Part shown: one piece after another, positions 13,851-20,066 of the stretch
Numbering within the stretch: position 1 is the first letter of the stretch
Layout of the letters: the number at the start of each line of letters is the position of its first letter
From: Magnetococcales bacterium
GTDB taxonomy: Bacteria; Pseudomonadota; Magnetococcia; Magnetococcales; Magnetaquicoccaceae
DNA: 20,066 nucleotides
Assembly: GCA_015229095.1 (NCBI GenBank)
Contig: JADGCE010000034.1
Coordinates: 1 to 20,066 of the forward strand
Reading direction: 5' to 3'
The notes under the pieces: model-generated
Told to the model about the DNA's origin: nothing
The model's input: only the letters and a program-made list of their open reading frames with translations
Database searches by the model: none
Made by a program: the position numbers and the translations under genes

Positions 13851-16808
13851 ATGGGGGAATCGACGATACCTGTAGGGATGGTGGCGCGTATTCTGCTGGT
13901 TGACGATGAGCCCCTCACCGAGCGGTTGCTGCGTCAGATTCTCAAACAAGAGGAGGATCTGGCGTTATATTACTGCCCGGATCCCGCCCAGGCCATCCAG
14001 ATGGCCGAGAGTATTCGCCCGGTCCTGATCCTCACAGACCTGCTGATGCCGGAGATCGATGGCATCACCCTGATTCGCCAGTTCCGCAATCGCCGCGCCT
14101 TCAGCCAATTACCGATTCTCATGCTCTCCAACGAGGAGGATCCCTATGTCAAGGCCCAGGCTTTTGCTGCCGGGGCCAACGACTATCTGGTCAAACTGCC
14201 TAATCGGGTGGAGTTGGTGGCCCGTTTGCGTCATCATTCCCAAAATTTCTTTCGTTGCGCCCGTCACACCGCCAGCGCAGAACTCTGCTCCGACATCATC
14301 CACTCCGACCTGAAAGGGTTTTGGCTGATCGATGCCCGCAGCAAAATGATTATTGATGTCAATGACAACTTATGCTCCATGTTGGGGTTGTCGCGGGAGA
14401 GTTTGCTCGGTCACTCGCCCCTGGATTTTGTCGATGCAGAAAACCGCATCTTCATGCAAAAAGCCCTCGACTGGATTCCAAAAGTAGACAAACGGGTTCA
14501 TGAAATCCATCTGATCACCCTGACCAAGGAGAGGTTGTATACCCGCTTTTGTGTCACCACCACCCGCAACACCATGGGGCGGGAGACGGTTTCCGCCTTT
14601 ACTTTCCTGAATCTCAACAAACTCAACCTGGAATATTTTGAAATTCTCAAGAATGAATTTCGCTTTATAGCCGACTCCGTGCCCGGATTGTTGTGGTTGT
14701 CCAACCCGGACAGTCAGCGCATTTTTTTCAATCAATCCTGGCTGAAATTTCGCGGTGCCATTTTGGAGCAGGAGTTGGACGATCAATGGTTGCAGGGGTT
14801 GCACCCGGATGACCGCGCGCGCTACCAATACTGTTCCAACGAGGCCTTTCAGGGGCATCGCGCCTACTCCTTGGAATTTCGTTTAAAAAACAGCCAGGGG
14901 GAGTATCGCTGGCTCTATGAGACCGCCTTGCCCCGCTTTGCGGGGAATGGATTTTTTATGGGATTTTCCGGCAGTTGCGTGGATATTACCGAACGCAAGA
15001 TGCTGGAAGGGCGCATGAACCAGACCAACTATTCCCTGGAACAGCAGGTGCAGACGCGCACTGCTGAATTGCAGCACGAGGTGCAGGAACGTCGCCAGGC
15101 CGAATTTTTGGAGCGGCGTGCCAACCAGGCCCAGGAGGTGGTGAGTGCCCTGTTGCGCATCGCCCTGGAGGATCTCCCCCTGGCAGAGCAGTTGCAGCGT
15201 TGCCTGCAAACCATTCTGGCGGTACCATGGCTCACGTTGCAGAGAAGAGGGGCGATTTTTCTGGTGGATCAACCGAGTCAGACCCTGCGGTTGACGGCGG
15301 CGGAGCAGTTGCCGGAGGCTGTGCGTACCGCTTGTGCCACCATACCCATGGGGCACTGCCTGTGTGGCCAGGTTGCAACCCGTGGCGAAGCCTGTCATAC
15401 CCCCTGTTCGGATCTTGTGCATGTCCCTCTCACCCCGGAGGTGTTGGCCCCCCACGACCACTACTGTTTGCCCATTCCGTCGGGGGAAAAGGTGTTGGGG
15501 GTGTTGAACCTTTATGTGGAGACGGGGCATCAGTTCAATCCCTTCGAGGAGGAATTTTTGCGGACGGTCAGCCATGTCCTGACCATTTTGATCGAGCATG
15601 GGCAGATTGATCGGTTGAAGGATGCCAGACGCCAGGCCGACGCGGAAAATCGGGCCAAGAGCGAATTTTTGGCCACCATGAGCCATGAAATTCGTACCCC
15701 CATGAACGCCATTGTCGGCATGGCCGAGTTGCTCTGTGCCGAGGAGATCTCGCCCAAGGCCCGTTATTATGCCCAAACCATGATGCGGGCGGGTGAGGCG
15801 CTGCTGACCCTGATCAATGATATTTTGGACTATTCCAAGATGTCCGCCGGCAAGGTGACCCTGGAAAACGACGCTTTTGATCTGCACCAGTTGTTGCAGG
15901 GTGTTCTCCAACTCTTTGAAGGTATGGCGCAGGAGAAAGGGCTTTTTTTGCAGTTGCACCTCTCGGACAATCTGCCCCAGTGGGTGATGGGGGATTCGGT
16001 GCGCATTTGGCAGGTCATCGTCAACCTGCTCTCCAACGCCGTTAAATTTACCCAGGAAGGGGGTGTTACCCTGACGGTGCTGCGGTTATTGGAGGATCCA
16101 GGCGAACCCATGGAACGGGCGGCCATTCAGATCCAGGTGCAGGATAGCGGCATCGGCATTGCCCCCGAATTTTTTGCCCGCCTGTTCAAATCCTTCGAGC
16201 AGGGGGAAAAAACCGTCACCCGTCGCCATGGAGGTACGGGACTGGGGTTGGCCATCACCAACATGCTGGTCCATTTGATGGCGGGGGAGATCGAGGTGGA
16301 GAGCAGTGAGGGCGTGGGCAGCCTGTTTCGCATTACGCTGCCCATGGCACTGGCCGTCGCCCCCTCTCCTGTCACGGCGTCGTCGTCGACCGAGCAGTCC
16401 CAGGATGCCATGCTGCAATCCTGGGCAGGTTGTCGCATCCTGGTGGCGGAGGATGATTCCGTCAATCGCGTGGTGGTGGCGGGCATGTTGCGTCGTTTGG
16501 GGGTCACGGTGGAACTGGTCGAGGATGGCGCGCTGGCACTGGAAAAATTGCGGACGCAGACTTATGATCTGGTCTTCATGGATTGCCAGATGCCCGTGCT
16601 GGATGGCTACAGTGCCTGTCGCAATTTTCGCCATTATGAGGCCGGTTTGTCGGGGCACTCCCGCATGCCGGTGATTGCCTTGACGGCTTTTGCGCTGCAG
16701 GGAGATCGGGAAAAATGTTTGCAAGCCGGGATGGATGATTATATGACCAAGCCGGTGCGGGGCAGGGATTTTCAGGCCATGTTGGCCAAATGGCTGCCCA
16801 GGGGTTGA
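13851..16808 (+). CDS. Hybrid sensor histidine kinase: REC-PAS-PAS-GAF-HisKA-HATPase-REC
   Basis: The 985-aa product has no membrane segment and should be a cytoplasmic kinase. In order: an N-terminal receiver (about 10-130; LLVDDEP, phospho-Asp D63), PAS (about 150-265), a second PAS with PAC end (268-383; GSCVDITERK), a coiled coil (about 385-430), a Cys/His-rich GAF (about 435-585), HisKA with SHEIRTPMN (phospho-His H612), HATPase (about 700-835; N-box NLLSNAVKF, G2-box GTGLGLAI), and a C-terminal receiver (about 860-980; D911 in MDCQMPVLDG, TKP motif). All catalytic residues are intact. AAGGA lies about 7 nt before the ATG. The Hpt gene just upstream suggests a relay H612 to D911 to Hpt and onward. 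No output regulator is encoded nearby, so the target is unknown. Confidence 0.95.
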   Translation: MGESTIPVGMVARILLVDDEPLTERLLRQILKQEEDLALYYCPDPAQAIQMAESIRPVLILTDLLMPEIDGITLIRQFRNRRAFSQLPILMLSNEEDPYVKAQAFAAGANDYLVKLPNRVELVARLRHHSQNFFRCARHTASAELCSDIIHSDLKGFWLIDARSKMIIDVNDNLCSMLGLSRESLLGHSPLDFVDAENRIFMQKALDWIPKVDKRVHEIHLITLTKERLYTRFCVTTTRNTMGRETVSAFTFLNLNKLNLEYFEILKNEFRFIADSVPGLLWLSNPDSQRIFFNQSWLKFRGAILEQELDDQWLQGLHPDDRARYQYCSNEAFQGHRAYSLEFRLKNSQGEYRWLYETALPRFAGNGFFMGFSGSCVDITERKMLEGRMNQTNYSLEQQVQTRTAELQHEVQERRQAEFLERRANQAQEVVSALLRIALEDLPLAEQLQRCLQTILAVPWLTLQRRGAIFLVDQPSQTLRLTAAEQLPEAVRTACATIPMGHCLCGQVATRGEACHTPCSDLVHVPLTPEVLAPHDHYCLPIPSGEKVLGVLNLYVETGHQFNPFEEEFLRTVSHVLTILIEHGQIDRLKDARRQADAENRAKSEFLATMSHEIRTPMNAIVGMAELLCAEEISPKARYYAQTMMRAGEALLTLINDILDYSKMSAGKVTLENDAFDLHQLLQGVLQLFEGMAQEKGLFLQLHLSDNLPQWVMGDSVRIWQVIVNLLSNAVKFTQEGGVTLTVLRLLEDPGEPMERAAIQIQVQDSGIGIAPEFFARLFKSFEQGEKTVTRRHGGTGLGLAITNMLVHLMAGEIEVESSEGVGSLFRITLPMALAVAPSPVTASSSTEQSQDAMLQSWAGCRILVAEDDSVNRVVVAGMLRRLGVTVELVEDGALALEKLRTQTYDLVFMDCQMPVLDGYSACRNFRHYEAGLSGHSRMPVIALTAFALQGDREKCLQAGMDDYMTKPVRGRDFQAMLAKWLPRG

Positions 16809-16858
16809 ACAAAGCATGACGGAACGGATGCGCCATCGTTTACAGGAGAACACAAGAA

Positions 16859-17188
16859 ATGAAAAAAATAGTGTCTGTAGTCTGTTTATTATGGTTTTGC
16901 TGGATCGCCCAACCGGTATCGGCTTTGGCTGCTCTGGAACAGTTGCCTTTGCCCCCCGGCAGTGATCAACTGGGGCCGATTGAGCAGGAGAGCGCGGCCA
17001 CAAAAAAAGAGAGCGTGCCCGAGAAAACCGGCAACGCGACCCAGCAGGCCCAGAAAGAGAGCGGTGCCCAGGCAAAGGCGGCCACGGCGGACAAAAAAAC
17101 GGAACTGCACAAGAAGGCAAGCCAGGGCAAGCAGAAAAAACAAACCAAAAAACACAAGAAAAAATCGAGCAAAAAGAAGAAAAAATAG
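16859..17188 (+). CDS. Small secreted lysine-rich protein, function unknown
   Basis: I do not recognise a family. The 109-aa product begins with a clear signal peptide (MKKIVSVVCLLWFCWIAQ, likely cleaved after VSALA at about residue 24). The mature part is mostly Lys, Gln, Ala and Ser, with no predicted globular core, and ends in a highly basic tail (KKHKKKSSKKKKK). It should be periplasmic or exported and could bind polyanions such as LPS, nucleic acid or phosphate polymers; this is inference. GGAG lies about 10 nt before the ATG. It follows the hybrid kinase by 50 bp and may be co-transcribed with it. Confidence 0.75.
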   Translation: MKKIVSVVCLLWFCWIAQPVSALAALEQLPLPPGSDQLGPIEQESAATKKESVPEKTGNATQQAQKESGAQAKAATADKKTELHKKASQGKQKKQTKKHKKKSSKKKKK

Positions 17189-17202
17189 GGAGTTTGCGCA
17201 GG

Positions 17203-17223
17203 AGCGGGGCCTGCTGCCCCGCT
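17203..17223. terminator. Hairpin in the convergent gap, likely bidirectional terminator
   Basis: AGCGGGGC (17203-17210) and GCCCCGCT (17216-17223) form a perfect 8-bp GC-rich stem with a 5-nt loop, in the 41-bp gap between two convergent genes. Neither side has a strong T-run close to the stem; the nearest on the minus strand is about 20 nt beyond. Termination is therefore likely but not certain. Confidence 0.5.
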
Positions 17224-17229
17224 TCCCCT

Positions 17230-18441
17230 TCATGGGGTGTTGGGCAGCAACAACACGGCGGCTCCACCGCTCAACAGCACCACCAGCCAGGGGGGCAGCC
17301 GCCACCAGTGCAACAGCCCGAACGCGGTCAGCCCCAGACCGAAGTCGCGGCTTGACAGGATGCCGCTGGTCCAGACCGGATCATACAGGGCTGCCAACAG
17401 CACCCCCACGACCGCCGCGTTGACCCCTTGCAGGGCGGCCCGCACGGCCTGCCACTGCCGCAGCAGGGCCCAGAAGGGCAAGGTGCCCAGTATCAACAGC
17501 ATGGAAGGCAAAAAGATGGCCAGCAGGGCCAGTGCTCCTCCCAGCCATCCCCCCGGTCCCAGGGACAAAAGCGCACCCAGATAGGCAGCAAAGGTGGAGA
17601 GCGGTCCTGGGATGGCCTGAGCCATGCCATAGCCTGCCAGGAAGAGGCTTTTGTCCAGCCATTGGCTGTTGACCACTTCGGCCTGCAGCAACGGCAAAAT
17701 CACATGCCCACCCCCAAATACCAGGGCACCGGATCGGTAAAAACTGTCGAACACGGTGAGTTCAGGCAGGGAAAAATCGGCGGCCAACAGGGGCAATCCC
17801 AGTAAGAGCAGGAAAAACAACGACAAAAAAACCACCCCTGCCCCCCTGCCCATGGGGATGGAGAGAGGGGGGCCATCGTGGGTGGCTGGGGGTTGCAGCC
17901 ACAGCCAGCCTCCGATGGCTGCTGCCAGGATGGCCAACACCTGACCCAGGGCCGTGGGCCAGGCGAGGGTTACCAGTGCTGCCAGCAGGGCAAAGGTACG
18001 CCTCTGACGGTCCGGACAGAGGCTTGTGGCCATCCCCCAGACCGCCTGTGCCACCACGGCCACCGCCACCACTTTGAAACCGTGCAGCCAGTGGCCCTGG
18101 GTCAGGCCGTGCATTTGGACACCCTGGGCGAAGAGCAGCATCAGCAGCGCGGAGGGGAGGGTGAATCCCAGCCAGGCCGCCAGCATGCCCCCGTAGCCAC
18201 CCCTGGCCAGTCCCAGTCCCATCCCCACCTGACTGCTGGCCGGGCCGGGCAAAAACTGGCACAGGGCCACCAGGTCCGCATAGGTTGCCTCATCCAGCCA
18301 GCGACGCTGCACGACAAATGCCTGACGGAAATAGCCCAGATGGGCCACCGGACCGCCAAACGAGGTCATGCCCAGGCGCAAAAAAGCGAAAAATATTTCA
18401 ACGATGCGACCCGTTGTCGTGCCATTCGGGGGGGGTGGCAT
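17230..18441 (-). CDS. chrA: Chromate transporter ChrA (long-chain form)
   Basis: ChrA is an inner-membrane efflux carrier for chromate (CHR family). The 403-aa product has two homologous halves, as in the long-chain subfamily. The first half shows FGGPVAHLGYFRQAFVVQ, WLDEATYADLVALCQFLPGP and SSQVGMGLGLARGG. The second repeats the pattern as SGALVFGGGHVILPLL and YGMAQAIPGPLSTFAAYLG. Several hydrophobic segments are evident. The start is the ATG at 18441, with AAGGAG 7 nt upstream; in-frame codons further upstream are not ChrA-like. It is divergent from terD (229-bp gap) and convergent with the lysine-rich gene. Other anion substrates are possible in distant family members. Confidence 0.95.
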   Translation of the reverse strand: MPPPPNGTTTGRIVEIFFAFLRLGMTSFGGPVAHLGYFRQAFVVQRRWLDEATYADLVALCQFLPGPASSQVGMGLGLARGGYGGMLAAWLGFTLPSALLMLLFAQGVQMHGLTQGHWLHGFKVVAVAVVAQAVWGMATSLCPDRQRRTFALLAALVTLAWPTALGQVLAILAAAIGGWLWLQPPATHDGPPLSIPMGRGAGVVFLSLFFLLLLGLPLLAADFSLPELTVFDSFYRSGALVFGGGHVILPLLQAEVVNSQWLDKSLFLAGYGMAQAIPGPLSTFAAYLGALLSLGPGGWLGGALALLAIFLPSMLLILGTLPFWALLRQWQAVRAALQGVNAAVVGVLLAALYDPVWTSGILSSRDFGLGLTAFGLLHWWRLPPWLVVLLSGGAAVLLLPNTP

Positions 18442-18545
18442 GGTTTCTCTCCTTAAGGATCTTCCACCGTGTGGGTGATGCATGCATGGATCGCCTGGGG
18501 CCAATGGTTTGGATGCTGAATAATGAAGGTCACGGCTTTTTCCGG

Positions 18546-18574
18546 TTTCCACAGCGGTGATTTTTCGGTAGAAT
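18546..18574 (+). promoter_or_regulatory. Candidate promoter for terD
   Basis: TTTCCA (18546-18551) and TAGAAT (18569-18574) are 17 bp apart, four and five matches to the sigma-70 consensus. The start would be near 18581, about 90 nt before the terD ATG. It lies in the chrA/terD divergent gap. Confidence 0.4.
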
Positions 18575-18670
18575 GCAAAGCTGCCCTGCGTCTTTGTGAG
18601 CGCACGGTTGAGCGGTGGATCATCCACTTTCAGTGCAAAAATCAGACCTCAATAGGGAAAGGAGCGTACA

Positions 18671-19249
18671 ATGGCCGTATCACTCAGCAAAGGTGGCAAT
18701 GTTTCGTTGTCCAAGGAGGCCCCCGGCCTCAAGGCGGTGATGGTGGGGTTGGGTTGGGATGCCCGTTCCACCGATGGTCAGCCTTTTGACCTGGACTCCT
18801 CCGCCTTTATCCTGGGCAGCAACGACAAGGTGCAGGCGGACGAGGATTTTATCTTCTACAACAACAAGACGGGGGCGGGGGGAGCGGTGCAGCACCAGGG
18901 GGATAATACCAGCGGTGCGGGTGACGGGGATGACGAGAAAGTTTTGCTGAACCTGGCTGGTCTGCCTGCCACCGTCAACAAGGTTTCCGTGGCTGTGACC
19001 ATCCACGAAGCCGAGGCGCGCCGGCAAAATTTTGGTCAGGTGCGCAACGCCTTCATTCGGGTCTGCAACGCGGAGGGGGGTGCGGAGATTGCCCGTTATG
19101 ATCTCAGCGAAGAGGCTTCCACAGAGACGGCGATGATCTTTGGCGAAATTTATCGTTATGGAGCCGAGTGGAAATTCAAAGCCATTGGCCAGGGGTTTGC
19201 CGGTGGTTTGGGACCGTTGGCGCGCCATTTTGGGGTCAATGTCGGCTGA
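18671..19249 (+). CDS. terD: TerD-family tellurium resistance / stress protein
   Basis: TerD-family proteins bind calcium and belong to chemical-stress and tellurite-resistance systems; their biochemical role is unsettled. The 192-aa product is full length and shows family motifs: VSLSKGGNVSLSKEAPGL at the N-terminus, VGLGWDAR, FDLDSSAFIL, the acidic D/N-rich calcium-site segment (HQGDNTSGAGDGDDE, about 75-89), and DLSEEASTETAMIFGEIYR. The ending GLGPLARHFGVNV is typical. AAAGGAG lies 6 nt before the ATG. The TerB-like gene follows 17 bp later, so the two form an operon. It could equally be a TerE/TerZ paralogue; the family is certain, the letter is not. Confidence 0.92.
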   Translation: MAVSLSKGGNVSLSKEAPGLKAVMVGLGWDARSTDGQPFDLDSSAFILGSNDKVQADEDFIFYNNKTGAGGAVQHQGDNTSGAGDGDDEKVLLNLAGLPATVNKVSVAVTIHEAEARRQNFGQVRNAFIRVCNAEGGAEIARYDLSEEASTETAMIFGEIYRYGAEWKFKAIGQGFAGGLGPLARHFGVNVG

Positions 19250-19266
19250 CAGGCGGGAGAGGGACG

Positions 19267-19974
19267 TTGTCGATATCCTCCGGCTCTCTGCTCTCTTCCG
19301 GGTTGTTGCAAGGGTTTCGCAACCTGGGCACCCGCATTCAGGCGGTTCACTATCGCCCCGTCATGGAGGCGTTTTGCGCCTGTGCCGGTCGCATGGCGGC
19401 GGCGGATGGGCGACTGAAACCGGCAGAGGTGGCGGGATTTCGCCGTTTTGTTCTGGAAAATCAGAGCAACCCGGTGTTGGGCAGCTTTCCGGTGGAGGAG
19501 CTGGCGGCCAAATTTCAGGAGTATGCGGTCAAAGTTTTTCTGGGAGAAGAGGAGGCTTTTGTCCGCGTTCTGAACCCGATCGCGCCAGGCTCAGAGGCGG
19601 CCCGGATGATTGTGGCGGGCTGTCTGGCAGTCGCCCATGCCGACGGGGTGTGTGACAACCAGGAGCAGCAGCATCTGGAACAGTTGGCCCAGCGTTTGGG
19701 GGTTCCCATGGCAGAATGGGCGGCGGGGGTGGTGGATGTCGATGTCACCCCGCCGCCCACCAGCCCCCCCCTCTCTCTTCCGCGTCCCTCCCGCTTGGGG
19801 AGTGTCCTCCAATCAGCACCACCATCACCATCGCCACCATCACCGCCACCATCACCATCGCCACCATCACCATCGCCACCATCACCGCCACCCGCTCCGT
19901 GCAGTTTTTGCCAAGGCAAGGGGTGTGTCTTTTGCCGGCATACCGGCCTCCAGCAGGAACAGCCCGTCATATAG
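19267..19974 (+). CDS. TerB-like protein with Ser-Pro linker and C-terminal four-cysteine motif
   Basis: Residues about 30-152 form a TerB-type helical domain (FCACAGRMAAADGRL at 36-50; GCLAVAHADGVCDNQEQQHL at 118-137), with the two acidic ADG motifs that bind metal in the family. A proline/serine linker (about 161-211, repeats of PSPSP and PSPP) leads to CSFCQGKGCVFC (212-223), a C-x2-C-x4-C-x2-C cluster resembling part of a DnaJ-type zinc finger. The start is probably TTG at 19267, with GGGAGAGG just upstream; longer in-frame starts at 19168 run back into terD and lack TerB similarity. Length is 235 aa. It is directly downstream of terD, implying a joint stress role. The tail is unusual for TerB. 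Confidence 0.82.
   Translation: MSISSGSLLSSGLLQGFRNLGTRIQAVHYRPVMEAFCACAGRMAAADGRLKPAEVAGFRRFVLENQSNPVLGSFPVEELAAKFQEYAVKVFLGEEEAFVRVLNPIAPGSEAARMIVAGCLAVAHADGVCDNQEQQHLEQLAQRLGVPMAEWAAGVVDVDVTPPPTSPPLSLPRPSRLGSVLQSAPPSPSPPSPPPSPSPPSPSPPSPPPAPCSFCQGKGCVFCRHTGLQQEQPVI
19817..19892. repeat. Short tandem repeat encoding the Ser-Pro linker
   Basis: Two related units, CACCATCACCATCGC and CACCATCACCGC, alternate in the order A-B-A-A-B, in frame within the TerB-like gene. All units are multiples of three, so gain or loss changes linker length without breaking the frame. Confidence 0.85.
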
Positions 19975-20017
19975 TGTTGGGTGCAGCGTGGGTGACCGTG
20001 CGCAGCCAAACGGGCAT

Positions 20018-20066
20018 TGGTGCGAAAGGGGGGAGTCGAACCCCCACGCCCGAAGGCACTGGATCC
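20018..20066 (-). tRNA. tRNA, probably tRNA-Leu, 5' part outside window
   Basis: Read on the minus strand, the right edge ends in a tRNA 3' half. It has the 3' anticodon stem (TCCAG), a long class II variable arm with a GCC-TTCG-GGC stem-loop, a T-arm GGGGG-TTCGACT-CCCCC, acceptor strand CTTTCGC, discriminator A and an encoded CCA (20018-20020). A long variable arm means Leu, Ser or (in bacteria) Tyr; discriminator A and the acceptor sequence favour Leu. The anticodon itself lies beyond the edge, so the isoacceptor cannot be named. Confidence 0.88.

Noticed and set aside
14883..15959. Minus-strand frame of 358 codons inside the hybrid kinase
   Set aside because: It is antisense to intact GAF, HisKA and HATPase domains.
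19817..19892. CRISPR-like short repeats
   Set aside because: Units are 12-15 bp with no spacers, lie inside a coding frame, and simply encode Pro/Ser.

Overview
The window looks like chromosomal DNA of a GC-rich Gram-negative bacterium, most likely a member of the Pseudomonadota. Three things suggest this. The F1 part of ATP synthase forms an atpHAGDC block with no F0 genes beside it, a split arrangement typical of Alphaproteobacteria and relatives. glmU lies directly downstream of atpC. A tRNA with a genome-encoded CCA end sits at the right edge. A Magnetococcia-like or other deep alphaproteobacterial lineage is my best guess from overall protein character, but nothing here proves it.

Layout. 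(1) Positions 1-6605, minus strand: atpH, atpA, atpG, atpD, atpC and then glmU (cut by the left edge) make one housekeeping block. It is driven from a divergent control region at 6606-6924. (2) 6925-7569, plus strand: a tsaC/YrdC-type threonylcarbamoyl-AMP synthase. (3) 7594-12198, minus strand: four genes read right to left. They are a membrane protein with an MJ0042 zinc ribbon and a very acidic region, an AAA15/RloA-type ATPase, a translationally coupled RloB-like protein that has lost the family's acidic motifs, and a TPR-like protein. The ATPase/RloB-like pair has the architecture of AbiL-type abortive-infection (anti-phage) systems and is the most unusual locus here. (4) 12236-13381, plus strand: a glycine-riboswitch-like leader, a lone gcvH, then a cold-shock gene with a long structured leader and a clear intrinsic terminator. 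(5) 13424-17188, plus strand: an Hpt phosphotransfer protein, a REC-PAS-PAS-GAF-HisKA-HATPase-REC hybrid histidine kinase, and a small secreted lysine-rich protein. (6) 17230-18441, minus strand: a long-chain ChrA chromate transporter. (7) 18671-19974, plus strand: terD followed by a TerB-like protein with a Ser-Pro linker and a four-cysteine tail. (8) 20018-20066, minus strand: the 3' part of a class II tRNA, probably tRNA-Leu.

How the genes fit together. Most of the window is energy metabolism, envelope precursor synthesis, tRNA modification and one-carbon metabolism. The accessory content consists of the ATPase/RloB-like pair, the phosphorelay, and the metal/stress group (chrA, terD, terB-like) lying beside the tRNA. 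The Hpt protein and hybrid kinase form an almost complete phosphorelay with no DNA-binding output regulator in view. Identifications rest on motif recognition by eye; no database search was run.
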